Shown here in pieces: positions 42,334-51,054 of a DNA stretch of 64,000 bases. The notes below the pieces were generated by a model. It was not told the DNA's origin, made no database searches, and saw only the letters and a program-made list of their open reading frames with translations. Each line of letters starts with the position of its first letter. Positions within the stretch are counted from its first letter, which is position 1. Source of the DNA: Arthrobacter liuii (GTDB taxonomy: Bacteria; Actinomycetota; Actinomycetes; Actinomycetales; Micrococcaceae); assembly GCF_014639275.1 (NCBI RefSeq), contig NZ_BMFW01000010.1:4893-68892 (forward strand), given 5' to 3'. The translations under genes were made by a program, and so were the position numbers.

Positions 42334-43362
42334 TCAGTCCGCGCTGAGGCGGAGCATGACCTTGCTGCTGTTCGCGGCGGGGTCGGCGGCGGTGCGCATG
42401 GCTTCCTCCGCGTCGTCGATGCCGAACTTGTGCGTGATGAGCGGGGTGACGTCCAGGCCGCGGGCCATAGCCGCCAGCGCGTCGTTGATTTCATTGATGA
42501 ACCGGTAGGACCCGATCCACGTGATTTCCCTGGTGACCAAGTCGCCGAGGGCAGCGGGAGCTGGCGCGCCCGGCAGGTTCCCCACCTGGACGATGGTGCC
42601 GCCGCGGGCGGTGGCCCGCAGGACGCCTCCCAGCACGGCGGGGATACCGGTTGCCTCGAACACCAGCTCCACGTCTGCCGGCAGCGGGTTGCCCGAAACA
42701 TTGAGCACTTCGTCCGCGCCCATTGCCTTGGCGATCCGCAGGGAGGCATCACTGATGTCCGTAGCGATCACGGTCCGGGCACCGGCATACTTGGCGGCTG
42801 CCGTGACCAGCGACCCGATGGGCCCTGCGCCGTTGACCAGCACGTCGCGGCCACGAAGGCTGCCTGCGCGGCTGACGGCGTGCATGGCGACGGCGAGCGG
42901 TTCCGCCAGCGCCCCGCGGAGCGTGTCCACGCCGTCGGGCAGGGGACGGACCTGGAACGCCTTGGCAAGCTTCCGCTCGCTGAACCCGCCGTCGGAGTGG
43001 GGGTCGAACGCTGCCGAGCCGAAGTACCGGATCTGCGGATACAGATTGGTCCTGCCCGCAAGGCGTTCCGGCATGGCGCCGTCCCCCACGGGTTCGGCGG
43101 GATGCACCGTGACGGGCTGGCCCACTTCAAGATGGTCGACGCCGGCACCCAGCTTGGCGATTCGGCCTGCCACTTCGTGCCCCAGGACGAGCGGTGACTT
43201 CAGCGCCGCCGTCCCCGACACTCCATGGCGCCAGTACGAAAGGTCACTTCCGCAGATGCCGCCCCATTCGACGTCGAGCACTACTTCCCCCGGCCCGGCA
43301 ACGGGCTCTGGCCGTTCATCGACGCGGAGGTCGTTGGCGCCGTGGACCACTACTGCTTTCAT
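42334..43362 (-). CDS. Zinc-type alcohol dehydrogenase (L-idonate/L-gulonate 5-dehydrogenase-like)
   Basis: 342 aa from [16 protein letters not shown]. The catalytic-zinc residues are in [14 protein letters not shown] and LGHEVAGRI, and the cofactor loop is [13 protein letters not shown]. The region [18 protein letters not shown] is specific to the L-idonate dehydrogenase branch. The structural-zinc loop, normally four Cys, reads [17 protein letters not shown] with none. In context it probably oxidises L-gulonate (or L-idonate) at C5, giving fructuronate for UxuB. It overlaps the transporter gene by 4 bp. Confidence 0.88.
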   Translation of the reverse strand: MKAVVVHGANDLRVDERPEPVAGPGEVVLDVEWGGICGSDLSYWRHGVSGTAALKSPLVLGHEVAGRIAKLGAGVDHLEVGQPVTVHPAEPVGDGAMPERLAGRTNLYPQIRYFGSAAFDPHSDGGFSERKLAKAFQVRPLPDGVDTLRGALAEPLAVAMHAVSRAGSLRGRDVLVNGAGPIGSLVTAAAKYAGARTVIATDISDASLRIAKAMGADEVLNVSGNPLPADVELVFEATGIPAVLGGVLRATARGGTIVQVGNLPGAPAPAALGDLVTREITWIGSYRFINEINDALAAMARGLDVTPLITHKFGIDDAEEAMRTAADPAANSSKVMLRLSAD

Positions 43363-44756
43363 ACGGCATCCTCGAGACGGACCATGTCGCGGCCGCGGAC
43401 CTCGGGGCCAACAGCGGCAGAGACCAGGGTGATCAGCGAGTAACCGATGAGCATCGCGGCGAGCGGCCACCAGTGACCGGTGACGGCCGTGAGGGTGGCC
43501 GCCAGGATGGGGCCAATGGCGGTGGCCAGGATGCCGCCGATTTCCTTGGCGAGGGCAAGTTGGGTGAAGCGGGTGCGGGCACCGAAGAACTCGGCCATGG
43601 TTACACTCTCCATGGCGAACAGGCTCAGCACGCCGAGGTTCAGTCCGATCACCATGGCGGTGGTAATGACGGCAGGGTTGCCGCTGGTGATCATCAGCAT
43701 CATGGGGACGGCGTATACGGCGGTCAGCGCGCTGAGGACCAGGTACAGCGGGCGCCGGCCGAAGCGGTCGCCCAGGAAGCCGACCAGCGGGATGGTGGCG
43801 AAGCCCAGCAGGGAGCCGTACATGATGGCGTTGGTGCCCACGGTCTTGTCGGTGAGCAGGACGGTGGCCAGGTAGCCCACGAGGAAGGTCTGTACCAGTC
43901 CGGAGTTGCCCGCCTGGCCAAAGCGCAGGCCGAGTGCGATCAGGAAGGCCTTGCCTTTCTTCTGGTGCAGGGCGGCCTCGATGGTGCTGGTTCCGGCGAG
44001 TTCGGGGGCCTTGGCAGCGGCGCTCTTGATCCTGTCCTTGGTGAGGGCCACGCCGTCCACGACGTCAGCCCGCTGTTCGAAGACGGGGCTTTCCTTGATG
44101 GAGCGGCGGATCCAGACGGCGAAAATCATGATCAGGAAGCTGGCCAGGAACGGGATGCGCCAGCCCCAGCTCAGCAAGTCCTCTTGGGAAAGCGAAGCGA
44201 CCAGGAGTGCCCAGAGGGCCGAGGCGCCAAGCGTTCCGGAGTTGGTTCCCAGGCAGACCAGGGAGGAGATGATGCCGCGGCGGCGGGCCGAAGCGAACTC
44301 CGCCAGCATGACGGTGGCACCAGCGATTTCCGCGCCGGCTCCAAAGCCCTGGATGAGGCGCAGCGCCACCAGCAGGATCGGCGCCCAGATGCCGACCATC
44401 GCGTAGGTGGGAAGGACACCGATCAGGGTGGTGGAGGCGCCCATCAGCGCGATGGTGATATAGAGGACCTTCTTGCGGCCGATCCGGTCGCCCATGCGGC
44501 CGAAGTAGACGGCACCGAACAGTCTGGCAACGTAGCCCACACCGTAGGTGGCCATGGCGGCAATCAGGCCGATGACCGGACTGACGTCCGGGAAGAAGAT
44601 CTTGTTGAAGACGATGGCAGCTGCCAGGGAATACAGCTGGAAATCCATGAATTCCATGGCGGTTCCAAGCCAGCCGGAAGCGGCCACCTTGGCGAGGTCG
44701 CGGGTGTTGCGTGCCTCTGACTGGTCGGCCGCGGGCCGCGCAATGCTTTCGGTCAT
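43359..44756 (-). CDS. MHS-family MFS transporter (sugar-acid symporter)
   Basis: 465 aa, 12 membrane segments, from the ATG with AAAGGAG 6 nt upstream. MHS/ProP-type marks are GWLGTAMEFMDFQLYSLAAA in helix 1, VARLFGAVYFGRMGDRIGRKK in loop 2-3, and LIQGFGAGAEIAGATVML in helix 4. It should import an organic or sugar acid with protons. First gene of the sugar-acid operon and divergent from the GntR gene, which presumably controls it. Confidence 0.9.
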   Translation of the reverse strand: MTESIARPAADQSEARNTRDLAKVAASGWLGTAMEFMDFQLYSLAAAIVFNKIFFPDVSPVIGLIAAMATYGVGYVARLFGAVYFGRMGDRIGRKKVLYITIALMGASTTLIGVLPTYAMVGIWAPILLVALRLIQGFGAGAEIAGATVMLAEFASARRRGIISSLVCLGTNSGTLGASALWALLVASLSQEDLLSWGWRIPFLASFLIMIFAVWIRRSIKESPVFEQRADVVDGVALTKDRIKSAAAKAPELAGTSTIEAALHQKKGKAFLIALGLRFGQAGNSGLVQTFLVGYLATVLLTDKTVGTNAIMYGSLLGFATIPLVGFLGDRFGRRPLYLVLSALTAVYAVPMMLMITSGNPAVITTAMVIGLNLGVLSLFAMESVTMAEFFGARTRFTQLALAKEIGGILATAIGPILAATLTAVTGHWWPLAAMLIGYSLITLVSAAVGPEVRGRDMVRLEDAV

Positions 44757-44887
44757 CAGTTGCTCCTTTGCAGGCGATGCTGTCGAACGGGGATGAAGAG
44801 CGTGGGAGGGGGATGTGAACGGCGGAAAAGGTTTGGCCTGCCGGAGCCGCGACAAGGGGCACCACTGACCGGCAGTACGTCGATTCT

Positions 44888-44909
44888 ACTACCATACAAG
44901 CACTACCAT
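44888..44909. promoter_or_regulatory. Candidate GntR operator repeats
   Basis: ACTACCAT occurs twice, at 44888-44895 and 44902-44909, as a direct repeat 14 bp apart in the 183-bp divergent region between transporter and GntR genes. Placement fits a regulator site, but direct rather than inverted symmetry and the lack of other copies keep this weak. Confidence 0.3.
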
Positions 44910-44939
44910 TCTAGTGTGTCAACAAGCTAGACTGATCGC

Positions 44940-45665
44940 ATGGCAACGGACAAAAGAGGGGCTGCCCCCCGGATATCGGTGCGGGACCAAACCCTTGAGA
45001 CCCTTCGCCGACGCATCATTTCGCTGCAACTGCCCCCTGGCGAGCCACTGTCCGAGAACGAGTTGGCGCAGGAGCTGGGCGTCAGCCGGACGCCGGTGCG
45101 TGAAAGCCTCATCCTGCTCCGCGAGGAAGGGCTGGTCCAGGTCTTCCCCCAAATCGGCTCGTTCGTCTCGCTGGTGGACCTGGGCCGCGTTTCGGAGGCC
45201 CAGTTCGTCCGCGAAGCCATTGAGTGCGCCTCGCTGCGGGACCTTGTTGTGGACAGCACCGGCATCACCGGGCTGCGGGAGATCCTGCAGGCACAGTCCG
45301 ACGCCGACGCCCGGGGCGACGTGGAGGAATTCTTCCGGCTGGACGAGGACTTCCACCGCGAGCTCCTTCGCCTTGCCGGGCATGAATCCGCCTGGGCCGC
45401 GGTCAACTCCGCGAAGGCGCACCTGGACCGGGCACGCCGGATGAGCCTGCTGGATACCCGGCCCGTGTCCACCCTGATCGAGCAGCACACCGCAGTGGTT
45501 GACGCGCTGGAAGCCGACAACATGTCCGATGCGGACAGCAGCCTGCGCCTGCATTTGCGCGCTGTGTTCGAGGACGTCCAACGGATCCAGGAAGCCACCC
45601 CTGAGCTGTTTTCCGACGGCGCCGCCCGGCGCCCTTCCCGGCGAAGTGTTGCCCGCCTCACCTAG
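44940..45665 (+). CDS. GntR family (FadR/FCD) transcriptional regulator
   Basis: 241 aa. Winged helix-turn-helix: LRRRIISLQLPPGEPLSENE, LAQELGVSRTPVRESLILLREEGLVQ and GSFVSLVDL. The FCD effector domain has the metal-binding pattern EDFHRELLRLAG, LIEQHTAVVDAL and LRLHLRAVF with the conserved His residues. Divergent from the sugar-acid transporter operon, so it is the likely local repressor, with a sugar acid as effector. The transcript may have a very short leader. Confidence 0.9.
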   Translation: MATDKRGAAPRISVRDQTLETLRRRIISLQLPPGEPLSENELAQELGVSRTPVRESLILLREEGLVQVFPQIGSFVSLVDLGRVSEAQFVREAIECASLRDLVVDSTGITGLREILQAQSDADARGDVEEFFRLDEDFHRELLRLAGHESAWAAVNSAKAHLDRARRMSLLDTRPVSTLIEQHTAVVDALEADNMSDADSSLRLHLRAVFEDVQRIQEATPELFSDGAARRPSRRSVARLT

Positions 45666-45801
45666 CGGGTCTCCAGCATCGCTTCCGCCGTCGTCAAGGG
45701 TGCGCCGATCACCGGGCCCCCTTATTGTCAGTCCCTCTTGCTACGTTTGACTCCAGGCCAAGGGAACCTTCCCTGGGCCCGCGAACAGTTGGAGAGGCCC
45801 T

Positions 45802-48800
45802 GTGTTTCTGCTCGACGCTGCCGGTGTTGATACCGGCTCGGGTGCGCCGCCGGACCTGGTCTTTTCGGCCAGCGACCTGGTGGCCGCGTCCGAGTGTGAG
45901 TACCGCACGCTCCGGGTTTTGGACGAAAAGTTGGGACGCACCCCCAAGGCAGAATTTCCCGTTGACGAGATGCAGAAGCGTGCCGGAGAGCTGGGCGACC
46001 GGCATGAGCAGAACGTGCTCGCAAGCCTGGTGGCCAAGTACGGCGAGTGGGACGCCAGCCGTTCCTCCGGCGTCTACTCGCTGGCGCGTGGCCAGAACCT
46101 GCGCGGCGAACTGCAGGCAAAGCATGCGGAAACCGAACTCGCGCTCCGGTCCGGCGCGGACGTGGTGTTCCAGGCCACCTTCTTCGACGGCGAATTCCTG
46201 GGGTACGCGGACTTCCTGGTCAATGAGGCCGCCGGCACCGGAAACCCCGGCCGCTACGAAGTCTGGGACACCAAGCTTGCGCGCCACGCCAAGGTGGGGG
46301 CGCTGCTGCAGCTTGCCGCCTACGGCGACCAGTTGCTCGGAATGGGCCTGGACCCCTCCCCTGCCGTCACGTTGGTACTCGGCACGCGCATCGGCGACGA
46401 CTGGCTCCGGAGCAGCCATTCCCTGCCGGACCTGCTGCCCGTCTTCCGGGAACGACGGCGGCGCTTCCGCCATCTCACGGCCGCCCACCGCGCCGCTGAT
46501 GCCCCCGTGCAGTGGCAACAGCCCGGCGTCGTGCACTGTGGACGCTGCGACTACTGTGCCGAGCAGGTGAAGCTGCACCGGGACCTGCTCATGGTGGCGG
46601 GCATGTCCGTTATCCAGCGGCGGAAACTCCACACAGCGGGCATCACCACCATCGATGAACTGGCAGCCATGCCCGCCGCCAGGGCAAAGAACTCAGTGGT
46701 CCGGCTCCGTGCCCAGGCCAGGATGCAGCTGGGCCTGGACCAGCCGGCGGGATCGCGCACCTTCACCAAGGACGGCGAGCCGCACACGGTCTCCTACACG
46801 GTCCTTCAGGACAACACGATCGGATCGCTTCCTGCTCCCAGCGCCGGGGACATCTTCTTCGACTTCGAGGGCGATCCGCTATGGCAGGACCCCGCCACTG
46901 GAGCCTGGGGCATTGAATACCTCTTCGGCGTCATCGAGGCCCCGGTTGCAGACTCTGATGGTGATCCGGTGTTCCGCCCATTCTGGGCGCACTCCCGCTC
47001 CGGGGAACGGCGCGCTTTCCTGGATTTCCTGGACTACGTGGAGAAGCGCCGTGCCCGGTACCCGGAGATGCACGTCTACCACTACGCCCCGTACGAAAAG
47101 ACTGCGCTGCGGAATCTTTCCCTCGCGCACCAGGCCGGTGAGGACACGGTGGATGACTGGCTCCGGAAGGGGCTGCTGGTGGATCTGTATGCGACGGTGC
47201 GGCATTCCCTCCGGATCTCGGAGGCGTCGTATTCGATCAAGAAGCTGGAGCCGCTTTACATGGGCGACAACCTGCGGTCGGGGGACGTCAAGGACGCCGG
47301 CGCCTCTGTGGTGGCCTACGCCGCCTACTGTGCCGCCCGTGATGAAGGGCACCAGGACGAGGCCGCCTCCATCCTGGCGTCCATTTCCGACTACAACCAG
47401 TACGACTGCCTCTCCACCCTTCGGTTACGGGACTGGTTGCTTCAGCTGGGAGGGCAAGCCGGTGCCCCAGGGGAGCCTGCCGCTGGGGAGCGTGCCCCTG
47501 GGACAGTTGCCGGAGGTGCCACTTCCGAGGCGGCGCCCGCCGACGAAACCCTGGAAGAGCAACGGCTTCGCGAGTATCTTGCGGGCCTGCCGGACAACCG
47601 CCCCTGGACTGATGACGAACGTGCCATCTCCATGGTGGCCGCCGCCACCGGATATCACCGGCGGGAACGCAAGCAGTTCTGGTGGCAGCACTTCGACCGG
47701 GTTGAGGCGCCCTTGGATAGCTGGTCCGACCAGCGGAACGTGTTCGTCGTGTCGTCAGGGGACGTGGTGTCCGACTGGTCCCTGGCAAAGCCACGGGAAC
47801 GCATGCGTACCCGTGTCCTGAAGCTCCGCGGGACCATGACGGAGGGTTCCGATTTCCGCACCGACTCCACCTGGTGCCGGCTATACGATGCACCGGGACC
47901 TCACGGGATGACCACTCCTGAGGCTGTCCCCGGCACCAGGGCTTTTACATTCGGAACCAGGATCAGCGGGCTGGAACCAGCGCCGGACAATCCGGAACAC
48001 ATCCTGATCACCATCGCCGAGCGGGAGACCGGCAAAGTCGCCGCCTACCCGCATTTGCCGCTGGCACTGACAGAGGACCAGCCCCTGGCCACCGCCAGTA
48101 TTGAAGCCGCCATAGCGGACATAGCCCGTACCGTCGGGGCCTCGGCGCCCTCCCTTCCCGCACAGCCCGGCCTGGACATCCTGCGCAAGCTGCCGCCGCG
48201 GTTCCGCACCGGCCAGGGGCCGGTGGGAGTGCTCCACGGTGAAAATGGTGCGGTTGATTACACAGGGGCGATTACCGAATCCCTGCGGAACCTGGACCAC
48301 TCCTATCTGGCCGTCCAGGGGCCTCCGGGGACGGGCAAGACCTACGTTGGTGCCCATGTGATCGGCCGTCTGTTGGCCGAAGGCTGGAAGATCGGGGTGG
48401 TGGCCCAATCACACAATGTCGTGGAAAACCTGCTGTGCCGGGCGATCGAGACCGGCGGAGTGGATCCGCAGTTGGTGGGCAAGAAACTGGCCTCTCCCCA
48501 CCACGTTCCCTGGAACTTTACGTCGGAAGGCGATGTGGCCCGCCTGCTGTCATCGCCGGGCGGATGCCTGGTGGGTGGCACCGCGTGGACCCTGACCGGC
48601 AAGGAAGTTCCGGCCGGATCTCTTGATCTCCTGGTCATTGACGAGGCGGGCCAGTTCTCGCTGGCCAACACCCTGGCGGTCAGCCGCGCCGCCAAGCGGC
48701 TGCTCCTGCTGGGTGACCCGCAGCAGCTCCCGCAAGTTTCACAGGGCGCACATCCGGAACCGGTGGATGAATCGGCGCTGGGCTGGCTGGCGGCGGGGCA

Positions 48801-49434
48801 CGCCACCCTTCCCGCGAGCCTGGGCTACTTCCTTGCCGACACCTGGCGCATGCATCCGGAGCTGTGCCGGGCAGTGTCCAACCTCAGCTACGAGGGAAAG
48901 CTGAGGTCAGCTCCTGCCGCGTCCCTGCGCAAACTGGAGGAAGTGGCACCCGGGGTGGAGACGGTGTTCGTGAACCACGCGGGCAATTCCACAGCGTCAA
49001 TTGAAGAAGCGGAAGAAGTGGTGCGCCAGGCCCGCCGCCACCTCGGCCTGAAGTGGACTTCTGGCCCGGAGAGCGAGGCCCGCCCCCTGGAACAACAGGA
49101 CCTGCTGGTGGTGGCCGCCTACAACGCCCAGGTCCATCTGATCCGCAAGCACCTGGCAGAGGCGGGACTGCCGCGGGTGCGCGTTGGAACCGTCGACAAG
49201 TTCCAAGGCCAGGAAGCTCCGATAGTGCTGGTTTCAATCGCGTGTTCGGCGGTGGCCGAGGCCCCACGGGGTGCAGAGTTCCTGCTGAACCGGAACCGCA
49301 TCAACGTGGCGGTGTCCCGCGGCCAGTGGCGCGCCGTCATCATCCGCTCCCCGGAGCTCACCAGCTACATGCCGAACAAGCCGGCGGCATTGGAGGAGCT
49401 CGGGGCCTTCATCGGCCTGAGCCCCCGGGACTAG
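45802..49434 (+). CDS. TM0106-family RecB-like nuclease fused to SF1 helicase
   Basis: 1210 aa, GTG start with GGAGAGG just upstream. In order: a RecB-type nuclease (about 20-240; GYADFLV, WDTKLARHAKVGALLQLAAY) whose four Cys (ECEY near residue 32; CGRCDYC near 250) resemble the Fe-S site of AddB/Cas4 nucleases; a short helical hairpin region; an RNase H-like exonuclease domain (FFDFEGDPLW near 352, YNQYDCLSTLRL); and an Upf1-like helicase with Walker A QGPPGTGKTYVG near 839, LVIDEAGQF near 943, VDKFQGQEAPIV near 1132 and RINVAVSRGQW. A DNA/RNA processing or repair enzyme; precise role unknown. Confidence 0.9.
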   Translation: MFLLDAAGVDTGSGAPPDLVFSASDLVAASECEYRTLRVLDEKLGRTPKAEFPVDEMQKRAGELGDRHEQNVLASLVAKYGEWDASRSSGVYSLARGQNLRGELQAKHAETELALRSGADVVFQATFFDGEFLGYADFLVNEAAGTGNPGRYEVWDTKLARHAKVGALLQLAAYGDQLLGMGLDPSPAVTLVLGTRIGDDWLRSSHSLPDLLPVFRERRRRFRHLTAAHRAADAPVQWQQPGVVHCGRCDYCAEQVKLHRDLLMVAGMSVIQRRKLHTAGITTIDELAAMPAARAKNSVVRLRAQARMQLGLDQPAGSRTFTKDGEPHTVSYTVLQDNTIGSLPAPSAGDIFFDFEGDPLWQDPATGAWGIEYLFGVIEAPVADSDGDPVFRPFWAHSRSGERRAFLDFLDYVEKRRARYPEMHVYHYAPYEKTALRNLSLAHQAGEDTVDDWLRKGLLVDLYATVRHSLRISEASYSIKKLEPLYMGDNLRSGDVKDAGASVVAYAAYCAARDEGHQDEAASILASISDYNQYDCLSTLRLRDWLLQLGGQAGAPGEPAAGERAPGTVAGGATSEAAPADETLEEQRLREYLAGLPDNRPWTDDERAISMVAAATGYHRRERKQFWWQHFDRVEAPLDSWSDQRNVFVVSSGDVVSDWSLAKPRERMRTRVLKLRGTMTEGSDFRTDSTWCRLYDAPGPHGMTTPEAVPGTRAFTFGTRISGLEPAPDNPEHILITIAERETGKVAAYPHLPLALTEDQPLATASIEAAIADIARTVGASAPSLPAQPGLDILRKLPPRFRTGQGPVGVLHGENGAVDYTGAITESLRNLDHSYLAVQGPPGTGKTYVGAHVIGRLLAEGWKIGVVAQSHNVVENLLCRAIETGGVDPQLVGKKLASPHHVPWNFTSEGDVARLLSSPGGCLVGGTAWTLTGKEVPAGSLDLLVIDEAGQFSLANTLAVSRAAKRLLLLGDPQQLPQVSQGAHPEPVDESALGWLAAGHATLPASLGYFLADTWRMHPELCRAVSNLSYEGKLRSAPAASLRKLEEVAPGVETVFVNHAGNSTASIEEAEEVVRQARRHLGLKWTSGPESEARPLEQQDLLVVAAYNAQVHLIRKHLAEAGLPRVRVGTVDKFQGQEAPIVLVSIACSAVAEAPRGAEFLLNRNRINVAVSRGQWRAVIIRSPELTSYMPNKPAALEELGAFIGLSPRD

Positions 49435-49446
49435 GAGGGGAATGCG

Positions 49447-49746
49447 TCAGCCCACGCGGAAGCCGCGGAAACTTCCGCCGGCCTCCGACATGGAAGCGTC
49501 CACCCGCTCCACCCGGCCGGGAGTCCGGTTCGAGTTCAACCAGTCCAGGAGATCCCGGATCTGCGGTTCGGGGCCTTCGGCAATCACGGAAACCGAACCG
49601 TCGTCGAGGTTCTTCACCTGTCCGGACAGCCTTAACTCCTCGGCTTTGCCCATGGTCCAGTAGCGGAAGCCCACCCCCTGCACCATCCCGAACACACGGG
49701 CGTCGAGCCGCACAACTTCCTGCGCTTGGCGTTCGTGCCTGCCCAT
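49447..49746 (-). CDS. acyP: Acylphosphatase
   Basis: 99 aa from MGRHERQAQEV with GGAGG upstream. The family core is VFGMVQGVGFRYWTMGKAEEL, with the phosphate-binding Arg in GFRYW, then GQVKNLDDGSVSVIAEGPEP with the catalytic Asn. It hydrolyses acyl phosphates such as acetyl or carbamoyl phosphate. Convergent with the nuclease-helicase gene, 12 bp apart. The 17-residue upstream extension is not supported. Confidence 0.92.
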   Translation of the reverse strand: MGRHERQAQEVVRLDARVFGMVQGVGFRYWTMGKAEELRLSGQVKNLDDGSVSVIAEGPEPQIRDLLDWLNSNRTPGRVERVDASMSEAGGSFRGFRVG

Positions 49747-49857
49747 GATGCTCCTCCCTCCGAACCGGCCGCCGCTTCCCGGCTGGGTCAACGTCAACGC
49801 ACTGGAAACACGATTCCGCGCTCCTACGTGCCGACCGAGCCGGGAAGAGGGCGGCGG

Positions 49858-50793
49858 CTAGTTGATGGTGATGTCGCGGGTGGCGTGGTTGTAGCGGATG
49901 GTCACCGTGCCGCCAGCGTGGTGGAGTTCGTGGTTGGGACCATCGAAAGCGCCGAAAGCGCCGTAGTTTTCCTCCCAGGAGCGGTTCAGGGCGATCTTGA
50001 AGGTGTAGTAACCGGCGGGAAGCTCGGCGCTCTTCTTCCACAGCTGGTCCAGGAAGTCGAACTCCATCTGCGCTTCGTCGTACTGCGGTGCCCAGTTCTC
50101 CGGGGCGCCCAGGATGGTGTTGAAGTCACCGGCCAGGGCCACAGCTTCGGGCTGGGGCAGGGTTTCGACGTCCGGGCCCTCGAAGGACTCAGCAGTACCA
50201 GCCGCGGCAGGGGCAGCCGCGGCTTTGTCCTTGGCCGGCGCCTTGCCCTTGCGGACGGCCTTCACCACGGGCTCCACGGCGTCTTCGATTGCCTTGGCTG
50301 CCTTGCCCACAGCGGCGGCGGCCTTCTTCGCGGGAGCCTTCCTGGCGGTCCTCTTCGGAGCTTCCTCCTTGGCCGGAACCTCCAGGGTCGCCGCAGCGGC
50401 GGAAACCGGGCGGACAAAACCTTCGGGAGCCGTGGGAACGGGGGCGTTGGCAGGGACCGGAGTGCCGGCGTCGAGCGCTGCTGCGAAGGAGTCCGCGTCA
50501 GGGAAGGCGACGGTGGCGCGCATCCCGTCCTCGGTGATGGTCCAGCCCGAGCGGCCCTTGACCAGCCAGCCGGCCTTGACCAGCTTGGCGGTGGCCGAGG
50601 TGAGGGTCTTGTGTCCCCGCGGAATGCCGCCGCTGAGGAGTTCGGATTCATGCTCATTGAACGGCACGCGGGCCGTTGCTTCCGCCAGGACCTGGCCAGC
50701 ATTGAGTGCATCGCCGGACCACACGCCTTCGGTCAGGACATCCAGTACGGTCTTGAGTCGAAGGTAAGTGTTTTCTGCGGTGGACTTGGCCAT
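49858..50793 (-). CDS. Chimeric winged-helix / histone H1-like / X25 carbohydrate-module protein
   Basis: 311 aa from MAKSTAENTYLRL. Residues about 5-105 resemble the winged helix found at the N-terminus of Mrr-like proteins (LTEGVWSGDALNAGQV, LTSATAKLVKAGWLVKGRSGW). Residues about 140-205 are an Ala/Lys/Pro tract (KRTARKAPAKKAAAAVGKAA) like histone H1 tails. Residues about 225-311 match the X25-type module of amylopullulanases (VALAGDFNTILGAPENWAPQ, YYTFKIALNRSWEENYGAFG). There is no catalytic glycosidase domain and no signal peptide, so a cytoplasmic DNA- or glycan-associated role is inferred. AGGGG lies upstream of the start. Confidence 0.75.
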   Translation of the reverse strand: MAKSTAENTYLRLKTVLDVLTEGVWSGDALNAGQVLAEATARVPFNEHESELLSGGIPRGHKTLTSATAKLVKAGWLVKGRSGWTITEDGMRATVAFPDADSFAAALDAGTPVPANAPVPTAPEGFVRPVSAAAATLEVPAKEEAPKRTARKAPAKKAAAAVGKAAKAIEDAVEPVVKAVRKGKAPAKDKAAAAPAAAGTAESFEGPDVETLPQPEAVALAGDFNTILGAPENWAPQYDEAQMEFDFLDQLWKKSAELPAGYYTFKIALNRSWEENYGAFGAFDGPNHELHHAGGTVTIRYNHATRDITIN

Positions 50794-51054
50794 GATTCCC
50801 CTTATATAAAAGCGATCGGTCTTAGGCATCTTGCCAACTGCCCATTAAATCGCGCGACTTTAATTGGTTAACTCTGCGTGTCGTGACCGACTATGAAGCG
50901 GATCGTGCCGGAAGTGAGGCGGAGGTCTCGGGTAAGGGCTGTCTGCATAACCCTCAAGCGCTGACATGGGTGCTTCCCTGCACTCCCCAGACACGCCTGC
51001 GGCACCTAGTTTACCGGGCAAAAAGCCCCGGTGTTGCGCCCGGCACAGCAGGGG

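Noticed and set aside
42231..42752. N-terminal extension of the mannonate dehydratase to 577 aa
   Set aside because: The extra part is antisense-like to the dehydrogenase gene and crosses the 60-bp repeat; GTG 42230 has a ribosome site and the family N-terminus.
45709..46632. Minus-strand 307-aa frame opposite the nuclease-helicase N-terminus
   Set aside because: Codon-shadow of the real gene; the plus strand has the motifs and a ribosome site.
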